Shown here: positions 8,000 through 16,952 of the stretch, piece by piece
Layout of the letters: the number at the start of each line of letters is the position of its first letter
Position numbering within the stretch: the first letter of the stretch is position 1
DNA from: Flavobacteriia bacterium
GTDB taxonomy: Bacteria > Bacteroidota > Bacteroidia > Flavobacteriales_D > Crocinitomicaceae
Length of the DNA: 38,915 nt
Reading direction: 5' to 3'
Assembly: GCA_947446925.1 (NCBI GenBank)
Contig: CANFHU010000026.1
Location: forward strand, 1-38,915
Translations under genes and position numbers: made by a program
The notes under the pieces: model-generated
Told to the model about the DNA's origin: nothing
What the model saw: only the letters and a program-made list of their open reading frames with translations
The model's database searches: none

Positions 8000-9318
8000 T
8001 AATTATCTAATTTTATGTCTTCAATGGACAACCCTTTGTATTCAACAGAATAATCTGGACGTTGTGCTACTAATTTTTCAGCTTTACGTTTGAGTTGTTC
8101 TACATTTATTTTCTTTGGATTCATTTTAACCTCTACAAAAACCATTCTTTTTTCTAAATCATTTACTGCAACAATATCAATTTCATTCAGATTACCACGT
8201 TCCCAATATCGACCAACCTGATTGAAATTTTGATTTTTAAATTCATTTAAAAAATAGCGTTCTAGTATTGAATCTGCGTATACGGAATATTCATTTTCTA
8301 CGATCGTCTTAACATAGTTCAAATTTCCAATTTCGATTGCTGCTCGTTGTTTATAGAAATAACGAAACCAAAAATTCAAAAAGTTATCTTTGATAAAGTA
8401 TTTTACCAATCTTCCTCCATCCTTTGCAAAAATTGGTTTTACTTTCTCAATAATATTGTACACATTTTCCAAACGATCTAAATAGCCTCCAACTTCTCGT
8501 TCTAAAATGGATTCGATTTCAGGTCTTGCTGTTTTAGAACTAGCAATTAACGATAATATGGAAAAATAGGTGCCATACTCTTTTCCAAATTCTTCAATCA
8601 ATGCATTTTTACCCTCTTCTAAAAAATAGGAGTTGGCTGACAACATCGTTGATAACATCGTATCTTTTGTAAACGCCTTTTCTTGCACAAACATTTCTAC
8701 ATATTTTGCAACTCCACCTGTGTACATGTAAAAGCTTAATAAATCCTCAGCAACGTAATTTGATACATTATCGCGATAAATTTCTTTCAATGTTTTTACA
8801 GTAAACGGCTCTAAGCGTATCATATTTGTCGCGCGACCAAAAAGAGGTTCTTTCGCGTTTTCAAATATTTTATACATCATACTAAAAATGGAACCACAGA
8901 CAATAAAATTTAATTTACTTTCATTTTTATTAAGGTCCCAAATTCGTTGAATATCACTCATAATCGAAGGATTGATATTTTGAAATTCCTGAAATTCATC
9001 GATAATCAAAGTGAAATTCATTTTTTTGGAACGATACATCAAAAATTCAAACAGATGTGAAAACTGTGAAAATGAACCATAGATTTTCTCCTCCATTTTA
9101 CGTTCTATTTCTTCTTTAAAATCTAAACATAAAATTTGTTCATTTTTTCGTGATACAAAAAAGTATAAGAACACTGTATCCGAAACTGATTTTAACAACA
9201 AACTAGTTTTACCAATACGTCTTCTTCCCACGACATAAGTAAACTGCGCATTGCTTTTCGACTTCTCTACAATCGCATTTAATTTTGCTAACTCGTTTTC
9301 TCTATTATAGAATTTCAT
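7999..9318 (-). CDS. AAA ATPase with C-terminal DUF234 / PD-(D/E)XK-like domain
   Basis: A 439-residue protein of the archaeal-type ATPase family (PF01637 plus DUF234). Walker A GRRRIGKTS 31-39; Walker B FTLIIDEFQ 102-110 (D107, E108); sensor-1-like FIVCGS 138-143; a middle helical region; then a C-terminal nuclease-like core with NEIDIVAV 378-385 (D381) and FVEVK 394-398 (E396, K398). The E-x-D and E-x-K residues of PD-(D/E)XK folds are intact, so DNA binding or cleavage is possible. The cellular role of this family is not established. I chose the ATG at 9318, not the upstream ATG at 9366: the family N-terminus MKFYNRENEL begins there, and the -7 box (9345-9338) lies between the two. Upstream is a 15-bp-period palindrome array. 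Confidence 0.85.
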   Translation of the reverse strand: MKFYNRENELAKLNAIVEKSKSNAQFTYVVGRRRIGKTSLLLKSVSDTVFLYFFVSRKNEQILCLDFKEEIERKMEEKIYGSFSQFSHLFEFLMYRSKKMNFTLIIDEFQEFQNINPSIMSDIQRIWDLNKNESKLNFIVCGSIFSMMYKIFENAKEPLFGRATNMIRLEPFTVKTLKEIYRDNVSNYVAEDLLSFYMYTGGVAKYVEMFVQEKAFTKDTMLSTMLSANSYFLEEGKNALIEEFGKEYGTYFSILSLIASSKTARPEIESILEREVGGYLDRLENVYNIIEKVKPIFAKDGGRLVKYFIKDNFLNFWFRYFYKQRAAIEIGNLNYVKTIVENEYSVYADSILERYFLNEFKNQNFNQVGRYWERGNLNEIDIVAVNDLEKRMVFVEVKMNPKKINVEQLKRKAEKLVAQRPDYSVEYKGLSIEDIKLDN

Positions 9319-9337
9319 GACTTTACACTTTATAGCA

Positions 9338-9345
9338 CAAAGATA
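9338..9345 (-). promoter_or_regulatory. -7 box of the DUF234-type ATPase gene
   Basis: TATCTTTG on minus, 19 nt before the ATG at 9318. The expected -33 TTTG is absent; that area is occupied by the ATTAC-N-GTAAT repeats, so expression may depend on a protein bound there. Confidence 0.6.
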
Positions 9346-9349
9346 TGAA

Positions 9350-9405
9350 ATTATCGTAATATCCATTACCGTAATGCAAATTACAGTAATTTGAATTACG
9401 ATAAT
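9350..9405. repeat. Four 11-bp inverted repeats ATTAC-N-GTAAT at exact 15-bp period
   Basis: ATTATCGTAAT at 9350-9360, ATTACCGTAAT at 9365-9375, ATTACAGTAAT at 9380-9390 and ATTACGATAAT at 9395-9405. The two central copies are perfect palindromes about the central base; the outer copies have one changed position each. Spacers are all 4 nt but differ in sequence (ATCC, GCAA, TTGA), which argues for selection on the palindromes over simple tandem duplication. The array covers the -33 area of the ATPase promoter and ends at the TauE-like stop codon. Confidence 0.85.
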
Positions 9406-10205
9406 TATTTAAATAATTCTGAGACTAAAATTGAAATTCCCATGCATAAAATAAACAATCCAAAAAATGGCTTTAACTTTTCTCCTGGAATTTTTGTATT
9501 CATACGAATCCCCATCATAATCCCAATAATAGCGATTATAGAGAAAATAGACATATGCATCCAATCAATTCGCTGAAGACCATCGTGATCGACCGTAAAA
9601 CCAATTAACGAATTAATAGTAATAATTACTAAAGAAGTAGCAACAGCAGTTTTAACCGGTAATTTTGCCCAATTGGTTAAAACAGGAATAATTAAAAATC
9701 CTCCACCAACACCAATAATCCCGGTAATAAATCCTACTAGTAAACCTGCAATAATAATTTGAATACGATTAATTGTAAAATCAATACTAGTAGATTCAAG
9801 TGATTTATTTTTTATCATTGAAAAAGAAGCAAACAACATCATCACAGCAAAAAGTACTAATAATAGTGTATTTTTAGTAAGAGAAAAAGTAGCGGTTGAA
9901 AAAATAGTTTGTGGTATAAGTTGTAAAAAATATGTACGACTAACAACTTCCGAGAATATGGAAGAAAGTCCAAATAAGAGCACAAATTTCCAAGAAATAT
10001 TACCAAGTTTATAGTGTTTGTAGGAACCAATTAAACTAGTAAATCCAACGATAAACAAAGAATATGTAGTTGCTAGTACCGTATCTAAACCAAAAAGATA
10101 TACCATAATTGGTACAGTCATAGTAGAACCACCTGCACCTATTAAGCCAAGGGTTACTCCCATGAAAAGTGACAAAAAGTAACCAAAAAAATGCGCTAAA
10201 TCCAC
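9405..10205 (-). CDS. TauE/SafE-family membrane permease (putative sulfite/anion exporter)
   Basis: A 266-residue integral membrane protein with about eight helices in two related halves. Each half carries a glycine-rich signature: GLIGAGGSTMTVPIMVYLFG near residue 20 and GFITGIIGVGGGFLIIP near 158. Family members export sulfite, sulfoacetate or other small anions; the substrate cannot be read from sequence. It is the last gene of the aspartate aminotransferase to porT operon, 10 nt after porT, and its stop abuts the palindrome array of the ATPase gene. Confidence 0.88.
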   Translation of the reverse strand: MDLAHFFGYFLSLFMGVTLGLIGAGGSTMTVPIMVYLFGLDTVLATTYSLFIVGFTSLIGSYKHYKLGNISWKFVLLFGLSSIFSEVVSRTYFLQLIPQTIFSTATFSLTKNTLLLVLFAVMMLFASFSMIKNKSLESTSIDFTINRIQIIIAGLLVGFITGIIGVGGGFLIIPVLTNWAKLPVKTAVATSLVIITINSLIGFTVDHDGLQRIDWMHMSIFSIIAIIGIMMGIRMNTKIPGEKLKPFFGLFILCMGISILVSELFK

Positions 10206-10215
10206 CTAATAAAAT

Positions 10216-10944
10216 TTATTTTCCACCTTCAAATGTGACAGTGAAAATCCACGAGTTATTATACAAACTCGTAATAGGTTTAGAAACAGGACTCATATCC
10301 TGTACCAAAACATTTTGTAACCCTTGCGAATATTTAATTTCCAAACCTAATTTAAAGAATTCATTAAAAAATTCAACACCACCACCAAATTGGGCCATCC
10401 AATCTTTTTTTCGGATTTTAATAAAAGGGTCAATGTAATTCTGCGATTTATCTTCCATGGATTGTAGGTCGAGTGAAAATTGCATGCCTGTTACTGCGAA
10501 TGCGGTGAAATTTCCATAACGTAACGATCTAATTTGCAATAAAAGTGGGAAATCCACGTTGGATGAATTCACACGTTCTTCATTATACACTTCTTGGGTT
10601 TGATTCAGTTTTGGGGCAGAATAATATTGAATGACACGTTCTTGAAATGAAAAAGTAGGAATTAATCGTAAACGTAAAATAGGAGTCCCTAATTTGAGTG
10701 AAGCCAACAATCCAACTTGTGCGCCTGGAAGTGCTTGGGCTTGAATCGAACGAAAACCAAAATCTTTATATGCATTTAATGCGGGGGTAAAATTAAATCC
10801 CGTATAATTAAATCCCATTTGCACACCAAATGACAAAACTTCTTTGTCAAAGTTTTTATAATTTTCTAGGCGTTGATGTTGCGCACTAGAAAAGAAACTA
10901 ACAAAGACAACTACAATAACAAGAATTGATTTAAGAAAATTCAT
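10216..10944 (-). CDS. porT: PorT-family outer membrane beta-barrel protein
   Basis: A 242-residue protein with a signal peptide at about 1-21 (hydrophobic core ILVIVVVFVSFF, cleavage after SSA) and alternating beta-strand patterns ending in an aromatic strand (SWIFTVTFEGGK). Family knowledge: PorT/SprT is needed for the type IX secretion and gliding machinery of Bacteroidota. From memory, porT lies next to ubiE in this phylum, and here it follows ubiE by 26 nt, which supports the name. No other T9SS gene is in the window. A generic PorT-like barrel with another role remains possible. Confidence 0.8.
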   Translation of the reverse strand: MNFLKSILVIVVVFVSFFSSAQHQRLENYKNFDKEVLSFGVQMGFNYTGFNFTPALNAYKDFGFRSIQAQALPGAQVGLLASLKLGTPILRLRLIPTFSFQERVIQYYSAPKLNQTQEVYNEERVNSSNVDFPLLLQIRSLRYGNFTAFAVTGMQFSLDLQSMEDKSQNYIDPFIKIRKKDWMAQFGGGVEFFNEFFKLGLEIKYSQGLQNVLVQDMSPVSKPITSLYNNSWIFTVTFEGGK

Positions 10945-10970
10945 TCTCTTATAACGAAAATCAAACGGTA

Positions 10971-11702
10971 TTATTTTGTACCAGCGTAAATTGTTGCTAT
11001 TCCACCTGAAACCAACGTTGAAGAAATATCTTTATAACCTACTTTTGCTAAAATATTTTCAAAATCTTTACCCTCTGGAAAAGCAGCAACAGACTCTGGT
11101 AAATAGGTGTATGCATTACTATCCTTGGAGATGGATTTACCTAAAATTGGAATGATATTATTGGAATAAAATGCGAATAATTGTTTGATAGGAAATTTTT
11201 TAGGTTTGGAAAACTCCAAGATAATTAATTTACCCCCTGGTCGAACTACACGAAGCATTTCACCTAATCCTTTTTCCAGATTCTCGAAGTTTCGAACACC
11301 AAATCCAACGGTCAACCCATCAAAGTAATTATCCTCATATGGAATATCTTCCGAATCCCCTTGTTGCATCGTAATGATATGATCAACGCCTTTTTTCTTC
11401 ATTTTTACACGACCGTGTTCTAACATTCCAGAAGAAATATCTAAACCGACTATTTGTGTTGGTTTCAATACTAAACTTTCCAAGGCAAAGTCTCCTGTAC
11501 CGGTAGCAATATCTAAAATACGTGTTGGATGCACAGATCGAAGCATTTTCACTGCTTTTTTCCGCCATAATTTATCAATTCCCAAGGATAAAAAATGGTT
11601 TAAGAAATCATATTTTGCTGAGATATTATTAAACATTTCTGCTACTTCTTCTTTTTTGGATTTAGAAGCATCTCCGTACGGTTTTACTTGTTCTGCGCTC
11701 AT
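10971..11702 (-). CDS. ubiE: Demethylmenaquinone methyltransferase (UbiE/MenG)
   Basis: A 243-residue class I SAM methyltransferase. Motif [12 protein letters not shown] is at 62-72, followed by [11 protein letters not shown] at 84-94 and the family signature ending [15 protein letters not shown]. It methylates demethylmenaquinone to menaquinone, the expected respiratory quinone in Bacteroidota; a ubiquinone role is unlikely in this group, so menG is the apter name. The gene lies 5 nt downstream of the heptose kinase and 26 nt upstream of porT. Confidence 0.94.
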   Translation of the reverse strand: MSAEQVKPYGDASKSKKEEVAEMFNNISAKYDFLNHFLSLGIDKLWRKKAVKMLRSVHPTRILDIATGTGDFALESLVLKPTQIVGLDISSGMLEHGRVKMKKKGVDHIITMQQGDSEDIPYEDNYFDGLTVGFGVRNFENLEKGLGEMLRVVRPGGKLIILEFSKPKKFPIKQLFAFYSNNIIPILGKSISKDSNAYTYLPESVAAFPEGKDFENILAKVGYKDISSTLVSGGIATIYAGTK

Positions 11703-11707
11703 AGTAG

Positions 11708-12694
11708 TTAGTTCTTCTCGATGATTTGAATTTCTTCTATTAATTGATCTTTTTCAATACTTACAACTCCACTCTTTTCACACACCAATCCTCCAGCTAA
11801 ATTCGCATAAGCGGCTACTTTTTCAATCGGGAGTCCTATCGCCAAACAAAGTGTAGCAACACTAATTACCGTGTCTCCTGCCCCACTTACATCCGCGATT
11901 GTACGGATATGGGCAGGTATATAGATTTTCTCCACCGCGGATTTGATAAACACCCCATGTTCGGAAAGTGTAATAAATGTATTTTCGTTTTGTAGTTTAT
12001 CCTCTAATAGTAATACCGCGTTTTCAAATGCTTCTTTATTAGCAATATCGAAGTGCACATTCAACCCTTCTTTCAATTCTTTTAAATTAGGCTTAAATAA
12101 CGTAACTCCTTTATAAGCAAAGAAATTATCGCGTTTTGGATCTACTGTTGTTGGAATGTTTGCAATTTTACACAAATGTAACACCTCAGAGATTACGCGT
12201 TCAGTTAATACCCCTTTGTTGTAATCCTCAAAAATAAGTGCATCAATTCCAGATTGAATTAAGCCAGCTACTTTTTGAATTAATTGGTTTTCTTCCTCTG
12301 TGGATATCGGATCAATTTGTTCTGAATCTACACGTAATAACTGTTGGTTGTTTCCAATAATACGTGTTTTAACCGTTGTTTTACGGTATTTGCTCCGCAC
12401 TATCCCAGAAGAGTTCACATTTTCTTGATCAAAAATTTGAACCAACTCCTCCCCTTCGGAGTCATCACCGACTACCGAACAAATGATAGCCTCAGCACCT
12501 AAGGAAACAATGTTTAATGCCACGTTGGCAGCACCACCCAATCTGTTTTCTTTTTTAGATAAACTTACGATAGGAACAGGTGCTTCAGGACTAATACGTG
12601 TAACCGAACCAATCACATACGCATCCATCATGACATCCCCAAGGATAGCGATACGTTTGGATGCGAATTGAGAAAAAATATCTTGAATTTTCAT
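11708..12694 (-). CDS. hldA: PfkB-family kinase, probable D-glycero-beta-D-manno-heptose-7-phosphate kinase
   Basis: A 328-residue ribokinase-fold sugar kinase matching the N-terminal half of HldE/RfaE. Motifs: [12 protein letters not shown] 18-29, SPEAPVPIV 35-43, GGAANVALN 53-61, and ADVSGAGDT 267-275 with the catalytic aspartate D274. The nucleotidyltransferase half of HldE is missing, so a separate HldC would be needed to make ADP-heptose for lipopolysaccharide core. Its start directly abuts the upstream aminotransferase stop with no gap. ADP-heptose kinase is the best match, but another PfkB sugar kinase activity is possible. Confidence 0.87.
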   Translation of the reverse strand: MKIQDIFSQFASKRIAILGDVMMDAYVIGSVTRISPEAPVPIVSLSKKENRLGGAANVALNIVSLGAEAIICSVVGDDSEGEELVQIFDQENVNSSGIVRSKYRKTTVKTRIIGNNQQLLRVDSEQIDPISTEEENQLIQKVAGLIQSGIDALIFEDYNKGVLTERVISEVLHLCKIANIPTTVDPKRDNFFAYKGVTLFKPNLKELKEGLNVHFDIANKEAFENAVLLLEDKLQNENTFITLSEHGVFIKSAVEKIYIPAHIRTIADVSGAGDTVISVATLCLAIGLPIEKVAAYANLAGGLVCEKSGVVSIEKDQLIEEIQIIEKN

Positions 12695-13888
12695 TTATGC
12701 TAATTTCGCTAACGCTTCTTTTACACGTGTCATTGCTTTTACTAAGGTCTCTTCAGATGCAGCGTATGAAATTCGTATACAATTATTTGCACCAAAAGAT
12801 TCACCACTAACCAACGCTACCATTGCTTCACTTAACAAGTATAAACATAAATCGTGGGCGCTAGTAATTGTTGTATCCTTATATTTTTTTCCAATGAAAT
12901 AAGAGATATCTGGGAAAATATAAAAAGCACCTTCCGGTGTATTTGCTTTCACTCCAGGCATTTCTTTCAACATGCCAAGTACCAAATCTCTTCTGCTTTT
13001 AAAAGCTTTTATCATATCTTGTAAGACAGCAGGATCTGCTTTCATGGCTGCAATTGAAGCACGTTGCGCAATCGAACAAGTTGCAGAAGTAAATTGCCCT
13101 TGTACTTTATTACATGCGTCAGCAATTAACTTAGAAGCACCAATGTAACCAAGTCTCCAACCTGTCATCGCCCATGCTTTAGAAACTCCGTTTACCGTAA
13201 TTACTTGATCAAAAATTTCAGGGAATTGCGCTAAACTTTGGTGTTTACCTACAAAATTGATATGTTCATAGATCTCATCCGCAATTACAACTACTGATGG
13301 ATTTTTGACTAATACATCCGCTAAACCTCTTAATTCTTCTTGGCTATACAAAGAACCCGTTGGATTACAAGGGGAAGAGAATATCATCATCTTCGTTTTA
13401 GGCGTAATCGCTTCTTCGAATTGTTTCGCTGTGATTTTAAAATCGGTTTCTATACCAGCATGCACAATTACTGGAATACCCTCAGCAACTTTTACAATTT
13501 CGATATAAGAAACCCAATATGGAGCTGGGATAATCACTTCATCGCCAGGATTGATACAACTTAACACAGCATTTGCAATGGATTGCTTAGCACCAGTAGA
13601 AACAACAATTTGGTCTTTAGAATAGTCTAATCCATTGTCACGCTTGAATTTAAAAGAAATACTTTCTCTCAAATCATCGTAACCCGCAACAGGTGTGTAC
13701 ATCGTGTAATTTTGATCTAACGCTTCTTTAGCAGCATCTTTAATAAATTCAGGTGTAAAAAAATCTGGTTCACCTAAACTTAAAGAAATTACATCCTTAC
13801 CAGCAGCTTTTAATTCTCTTGAAATACGAGACATAGCAATAGTTGCAGACTCTTCCATTGCAAGCAAACGATCAGATAATTGTATCAT
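12695..13888 (-). CDS. Class I pyridoxal-phosphate aminotransferase, probable aspartate aminotransferase
   Basis: A 397-residue enzyme of the AspB-type (subgroup 1-gamma) family. Motifs: SLGEPDFFTP 37-46, STGAKQS 97-103, NPTG 175-178, D204 and Y207 in VIADEIYEHI, and Schiff-base lysine K237 in VNGVSKAWAMTGWRLGY, with R245 binding the PLP phosphate. Likely reaction: aspartate plus 2-oxoglutarate to oxaloacetate plus glutamate; related members also act on prephenate. It is the first gene of a five-gene minus-strand operon. A TAGTTTTG box (13923-13916) lies 27 nt upstream. Confidence 0.9.
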   Translation of the reverse strand: MIQLSDRLLAMEESATIAMSRISRELKAAGKDVISLSLGEPDFFTPEFIKDAAKEALDQNYTMYTPVAGYDDLRESISFKFKRDNGLDYSKDQIVVSTGAKQSIANAVLSCINPGDEVIIPAPYWVSYIEIVKVAEGIPVIVHAGIETDFKITAKQFEEAITPKTKMMIFSSPCNPTGSLYSQEELRGLADVLVKNPSVVVIADEIYEHINFVGKHQSLAQFPEIFDQVITVNGVSKAWAMTGWRLGYIGASKLIADACNKVQGQFTSATCSIAQRASIAAMKADPAVLQDMIKAFKSRRDLVLGMLKEMPGVKANTPEGAFYIFPDISYFIGKKYKDTTITSAHDLCLYLLSEAMVALVSGESFGANNCIRISYAASEETLVKAMTRVKEALAKLA

Positions 13889-13915
13889 AAATGTGAGTTA
13901 ATTCTTGTATATATA

Positions 13916-13923
13916 CAAAACTA
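13916..13923 (-). promoter_or_regulatory. Putative -7 box of the aminotransferase-hldA-ubiE-porT-TauE operon
   Basis: TAGTTTTG on minus, 27 nt before the ATG at 13888, matches TAnnTTTG. No clear -33 TTTG is seen. Confidence 0.45.
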
Positions 13924-14004
13924 AAAAATATTTGCTTGTAGTGTTATAAATTCAAGGATTATCTATGTTTTATTATCGTGTCAATTCAAAGGTGAAAACG
14001 TATT

Positions 14005-15639
14005 TTAATTTAGCATATACGTATGTTGAATAAGTGAATTATTGTCAATTTCCAACCATTGAAAAGCGTTTAAAGTTTCATTATAGATTAAATTATTCCC
14101 ATCACCAATGATTTTTCCATCAATTACAATTTGATTTTTATTGAAATTATGGTAAGCATAATGTAAGCCATTTTCACTTACTTCATATGTTCTAAAATCA
14201 TCATATTCAAAAGGACCAAACTTATTTTTTCCTTGGTTTGTTAGAATGAATCTTTTATTATTTTCCATAAGTGTATTTGCCTTATTTTCGATGTGTAAAT
14301 TGTAATCACGATGCAGACTATTTGCTTTTAACTCACTTAAATTTAACACTTTATCCTTGCAAAAAAATGTACTAAAATAACCATCTTTTTTCATGATAAT
14401 ATATTCATTATTAATTGCAGGAATTATTTCCAAAACGTGTTTATGTTGGGTAGCAACTCCATTCAAGTATAGTGTAGAATCAATTTTATCAATAAACATT
14501 AAATCATCATTATAGATAAATATCTTTCTGTCTCTAATTTCATTTTTATTCGATATAATTAATTGTTTATTCACTCCAGGAATAATTAACTTATTTTCAT
14601 CAATTGAATCTTCAAAAACTACAGGGAAATAGGATGAATACGCAGTTTGACAATTCCATGAAATCGATTTTTTAATTTCAGATTGTTTTACGTTATCAAA
14701 ATAACTGGTAAATAGATTTGAAAAGTTGCTTCCTTTTCTTACTAATGTCAGTACATTACCTTGATTGTTTTGATACTGAAAAATTTTATTGTGTTCCTTT
14801 GGATAATCTACATTATTTGAGACAATACACTCCGTCGATTTTCCATTAACTTGTTTGTAAATTGTATAGGATATAGAGCCATTTTTTAAGTAATATATGG
14901 TTGGACAATTTTTAAATTCATCTGTAATAATTTTGTTTTTAAAATTTAATTTCCAATAGTTTTTTTGTAATGAGATAGAATCTTTAAACCAAAAATGTTC
15001 AATATTCTTATTCGACATATATGATTCGGCTAATTTAGTATCTAAGTAAGGACCAAATAATTTATTGTTTAATAAAACAAAATGCTTTTGATTAGTATGA
15101 TATGCGATCATCACTCCGTTTTTATTATAAAAAACTTCCTTAATTTTAGTAAAAGGACCATATTTTATATTTGTCTTTAAATCTATATACGTTTCGCCTT
15201 TGACACTTTTAGTAATATAACCTTGTAGTATATGGGAATTATTTTCAACCACGAAAACTGGCCAAACACTTTCGAAAGGACCAATTTTTGTTCCATTCTT
15301 CAGTAATAAAGATTGTAATTTAGAATTGTTAACATACTCACTAATAACAATAACAGGCTCATTGTTAAAGAATCCACTATAAAATAAAAAAGGAACATCG
15401 TATTTTATATTTCCATTTTTACAATATGACCATTTGTTTGTAGTATCCGAAATATAAAACTCAACATCCACACTTTTATTCGTTACCATCATTTTGGATT
15501 CATTGTAAGGAAAAGTTTCTCCAGGTTTTAAAGTATAAATCTTCTTTTTAGTATGTTCTTTTCTCAAACTATCGACTACCTGGCCATAACTTGTACTGAT
15601 CAAAAACAAGAATAGCAAACTAACAACTTTTTTAATCAT
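14005..15639 (-). CDS. Secreted protein of unknown function with recurring GPF/GPY motifs
   Basis: I do not recognise this 544-residue protein. It starts with a clear signal peptide (MIKKVVSLLFLFLISTSYG, cleavage before Q). The mature part is rich in beta-strand, Asn, Lys and Tyr. A short motif [K/L][I/Y/F]GP[F/Y] recurs at about 120, 161, 196 and 475, each followed by a stretch ending in hydrophobic strands such as VMIAYHTNQKHFVLLN or LHYAYHNFNKNQIVID. This suggests a WG-like or propeller-like repeat protein. I used the ATG at 15639 because the longer ATG at 15675 adds twelve residues before the signal peptide. It lies downstream of two lysozyme-like genes on the same strand. No C-terminal type IX sorting domain is evident. 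Confidence 0.7.
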   Translation of the reverse strand: MIKKVVSLLFLFLISTSYGQVVDSLRKEHTKKKIYTLKPGETFPYNESKMMVTNKSVDVEFYISDTTNKWSYCKNGNIKYDVPFLFYSGFFNNEPVIVISEYVNNSKLQSLLLKNGTKIGPFESVWPVFVVENNSHILQGYITKSVKGETYIDLKTNIKYGPFTKIKEVFYNKNGVMIAYHTNQKHFVLLNNKLFGPYLDTKLAESYMSNKNIEHFWFKDSISLQKNYWKLNFKNKIITDEFKNCPTIYYLKNGSISYTIYKQVNGKSTECIVSNNVDYPKEHNKIFQYQNNQGNVLTLVRKGSNFSNLFTSYFDNVKQSEIKKSISWNCQTAYSSYFPVVFEDSIDENKLIIPGVNKQLIISNKNEIRDRKIFIYNDDLMFIDKIDSTLYLNGVATQHKHVLEIIPAINNEYIIMKKDGYFSTFFCKDKVLNLSELKANSLHRDYNLHIENKANTLMENNKRFILTNQGKNKFGPFEYDDFRTYEVSENGLHYAYHNFNKNQIVIDGKIIGDGNNLIYNETLNAFQWLEIDNNSLIQHTYMLN

Positions 15640-15694
15640 CTTATATATATCTATTAATAATTCATTTAGAAACAAGTTAATAAAAATCTATTAT

Positions 15695-16369
15695 TCAATC
15701 GGTTCCAAACTTCGTTTGTTTGTATTGAGTCGCTAACAAACCATACGAAGTACAGTTAATTGTATCTCGACCTGAAGGAAAGGCGCATTGAATTGACCAC
15801 CAACGTAAATCTTTATCCGATTTAGTAAATCCAAAGTTATATGCATTTGCAAGGTAAAACGTAAAATTCATGCCTAAATTATTATTTTGAAATCTTTTTT
15901 TCATGTATAAAACATATAAGCATACATATTCTATCTGCCATGTTTGATTCATGATTCGATTTAACCTCTTCTCCCTCATCTCCTTGACAGTATTTACTTT
16001 GTAATTAAAAGTAGGTAGTAAAAAACGATAGGATGTATCACTACTAACGATGCTATCTAGTTTTTCTAAAAAACTTGGTTTCATTTGAAAAAGACCTACT
16101 GAAAAATCAGCAAATCTACTCCCTTTATCCACATAAATAGTTGTTAATATATCGGTTTCGAAAGCATCTGAAACCTTATTAAATCGACAACATTCTGGAT
16201 AGACGATTGGTAAAACATCGGCTGCAGTCAATTGATATTTGGCGGCAATTTTTGAAACTTCTGCTTCTATTGAATTACAATATTGCATACCAAATTCAAA
16301 ATTAAGTCCCTGCCCAACTAATTGAAATGAAACAAATAAAAAGAAGATAGATATGTGAAACAAACGCAT
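15695..16369 (-). CDS. Secreted hypothetical protein, possibly lysozyme/transglycosylase-like
   Basis: A 224-residue protein with a signal peptide (MRLFHISIFFLFVSFQLVGQ). The mature part has VYPECCRFNK at 57-66 and SVGLFQMKPSF at 90-100. The second segment resembles the GLMQ-x-P motif of lytic transglycosylases, and E59 could be the catalytic acid. The Glu-to-motif distance is longer than usual, so this is only a suggestion. An in-frame ATG at 16447 would add 26 residues and overlap the lysozyme gene by 4 nt; the signal peptide supports the start at 16369. Its neighbour upstream is a T4-type lysozyme. Confidence 0.65.
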   Translation of the reverse strand: MRLFHISIFFLFVSFQLVGQGLNFEFGMQYCNSIEAEVSKIAAKYQLTAADVLPIVYPECCRFNKVSDAFETDILTTIYVDKGSRFADFSVGLFQMKPSFLEKLDSIVSSDTSYRFLLPTFNYKVNTVKEMREKRLNRIMNQTWQIEYVCLYVLYMKKRFQNNNLGMNFTFYLANAYNFGFTKSDKDLRWWSIQCAFPSGRDTINCTSYGLLATQYKQTKFGTD

Positions 16370-16443
16370 AAACAAAAATAAATTAATGTTTAAATGTTTA
16401 AATACTATTTGCTTCACAAAACGAAATAAACTATATAAATTAC

Positions 16444-16893
16444 TCAATCTACCTTAAAATACAAATCGGATTCCGCTTTTCTTCTTATTTCTAATCCCTT
16501 CAAAACTTTCCCTCCAGCATGTGTCCATTTCATAAATTCTTTTGCGATACTTGCATCGTTTGGATTGGCATTTACTTTTTTCAATAACGTAGATGATTTT
16601 AGGTTATAAATACCTAGATTATAAGCAAAAGAAACCAATGCATCGTATTGGTTTTGTGTCAATGGTTTCGTTACAATAATCTTTAATTTTTGTTCAATCA
16701 TCCCCAATTCTTTACGCAGCAATTCCTCTGCTTGTTCTTTGGTGATTGTTTCGGTCAACAAATGCTTTTCTTCCGCGGTGTCGATCAATGTTCCAAATCC
16801 AATCGTAGGTAAACCTACAGCGTCTTTATACATTTTTGCTCTGAAACCTTCAAATTGTTCAATAAGCAAAACGCCATTTTTGCCAGTTATCAT
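16444..16893 (-). CDS. T4-type lysozyme (glycoside hydrolase family 24)
   Basis: A 149-residue muramidase that hydrolyses the MurNAc-GlcNAc bond of peptidoglycan. The catalytic triad spacing matches T4 lysozyme exactly: E15 in FEGF, D24 in YKDAVG, T30 in TIGFGT (T4: E11, D20, T26). The rest follows the family, including the LTQNQYDALVSFAYNLG helix. It has no signal peptide, like phage endolysins, and no phage genes are nearby, so it is probably a long-domesticated phage-type gene, or reaches the wall by another route. A TATTTTTG box (16922-16915) lies 21 nt upstream. Confidence 0.92.
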   Translation of the reverse strand: MITGKNGVLLIEQFEGFRAKMYKDAVGLPTIGFGTLIDTAEEKHLLTETITKEQAEELLRKELGMIEQKLKIIVTKPLTQNQYDALVSFAYNLGIYNLKSSTLLKKVNANPNDASIAKEFMKWTHAGGKVLKGLEIRRKAESDLYFKVD

Positions 16894-16914
16894 ATTTATA
16901 TTTTAAGTTTAATA

Positions 16915-16922
16915 CAAAAATA
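16915..16922 (-). promoter_or_regulatory. Putative -7 box of the lysozyme gene
   Basis: TATTTTTG on minus, 21 nt before the ATG at 16893, matches TAnnTTTG. The -33 element is unclear. Confidence 0.4.
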
Positions 16923-16952
16923 TAAAGAATAATTAATCAGATAATCAAATGG

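Noticed and set aside
9350-9405. CRISPR array or plasmid iteron origin
   Set aside because: The unit is only 15 bp with 4-nt spacers, and there is no replication initiator gene; an operator-like array is more likely.
16444-16893. Prophage remnant marked by the lysozyme gene
   Set aside because: No holin, tail, integrase or att-like repeats nearby; base composition matches the neighbours.
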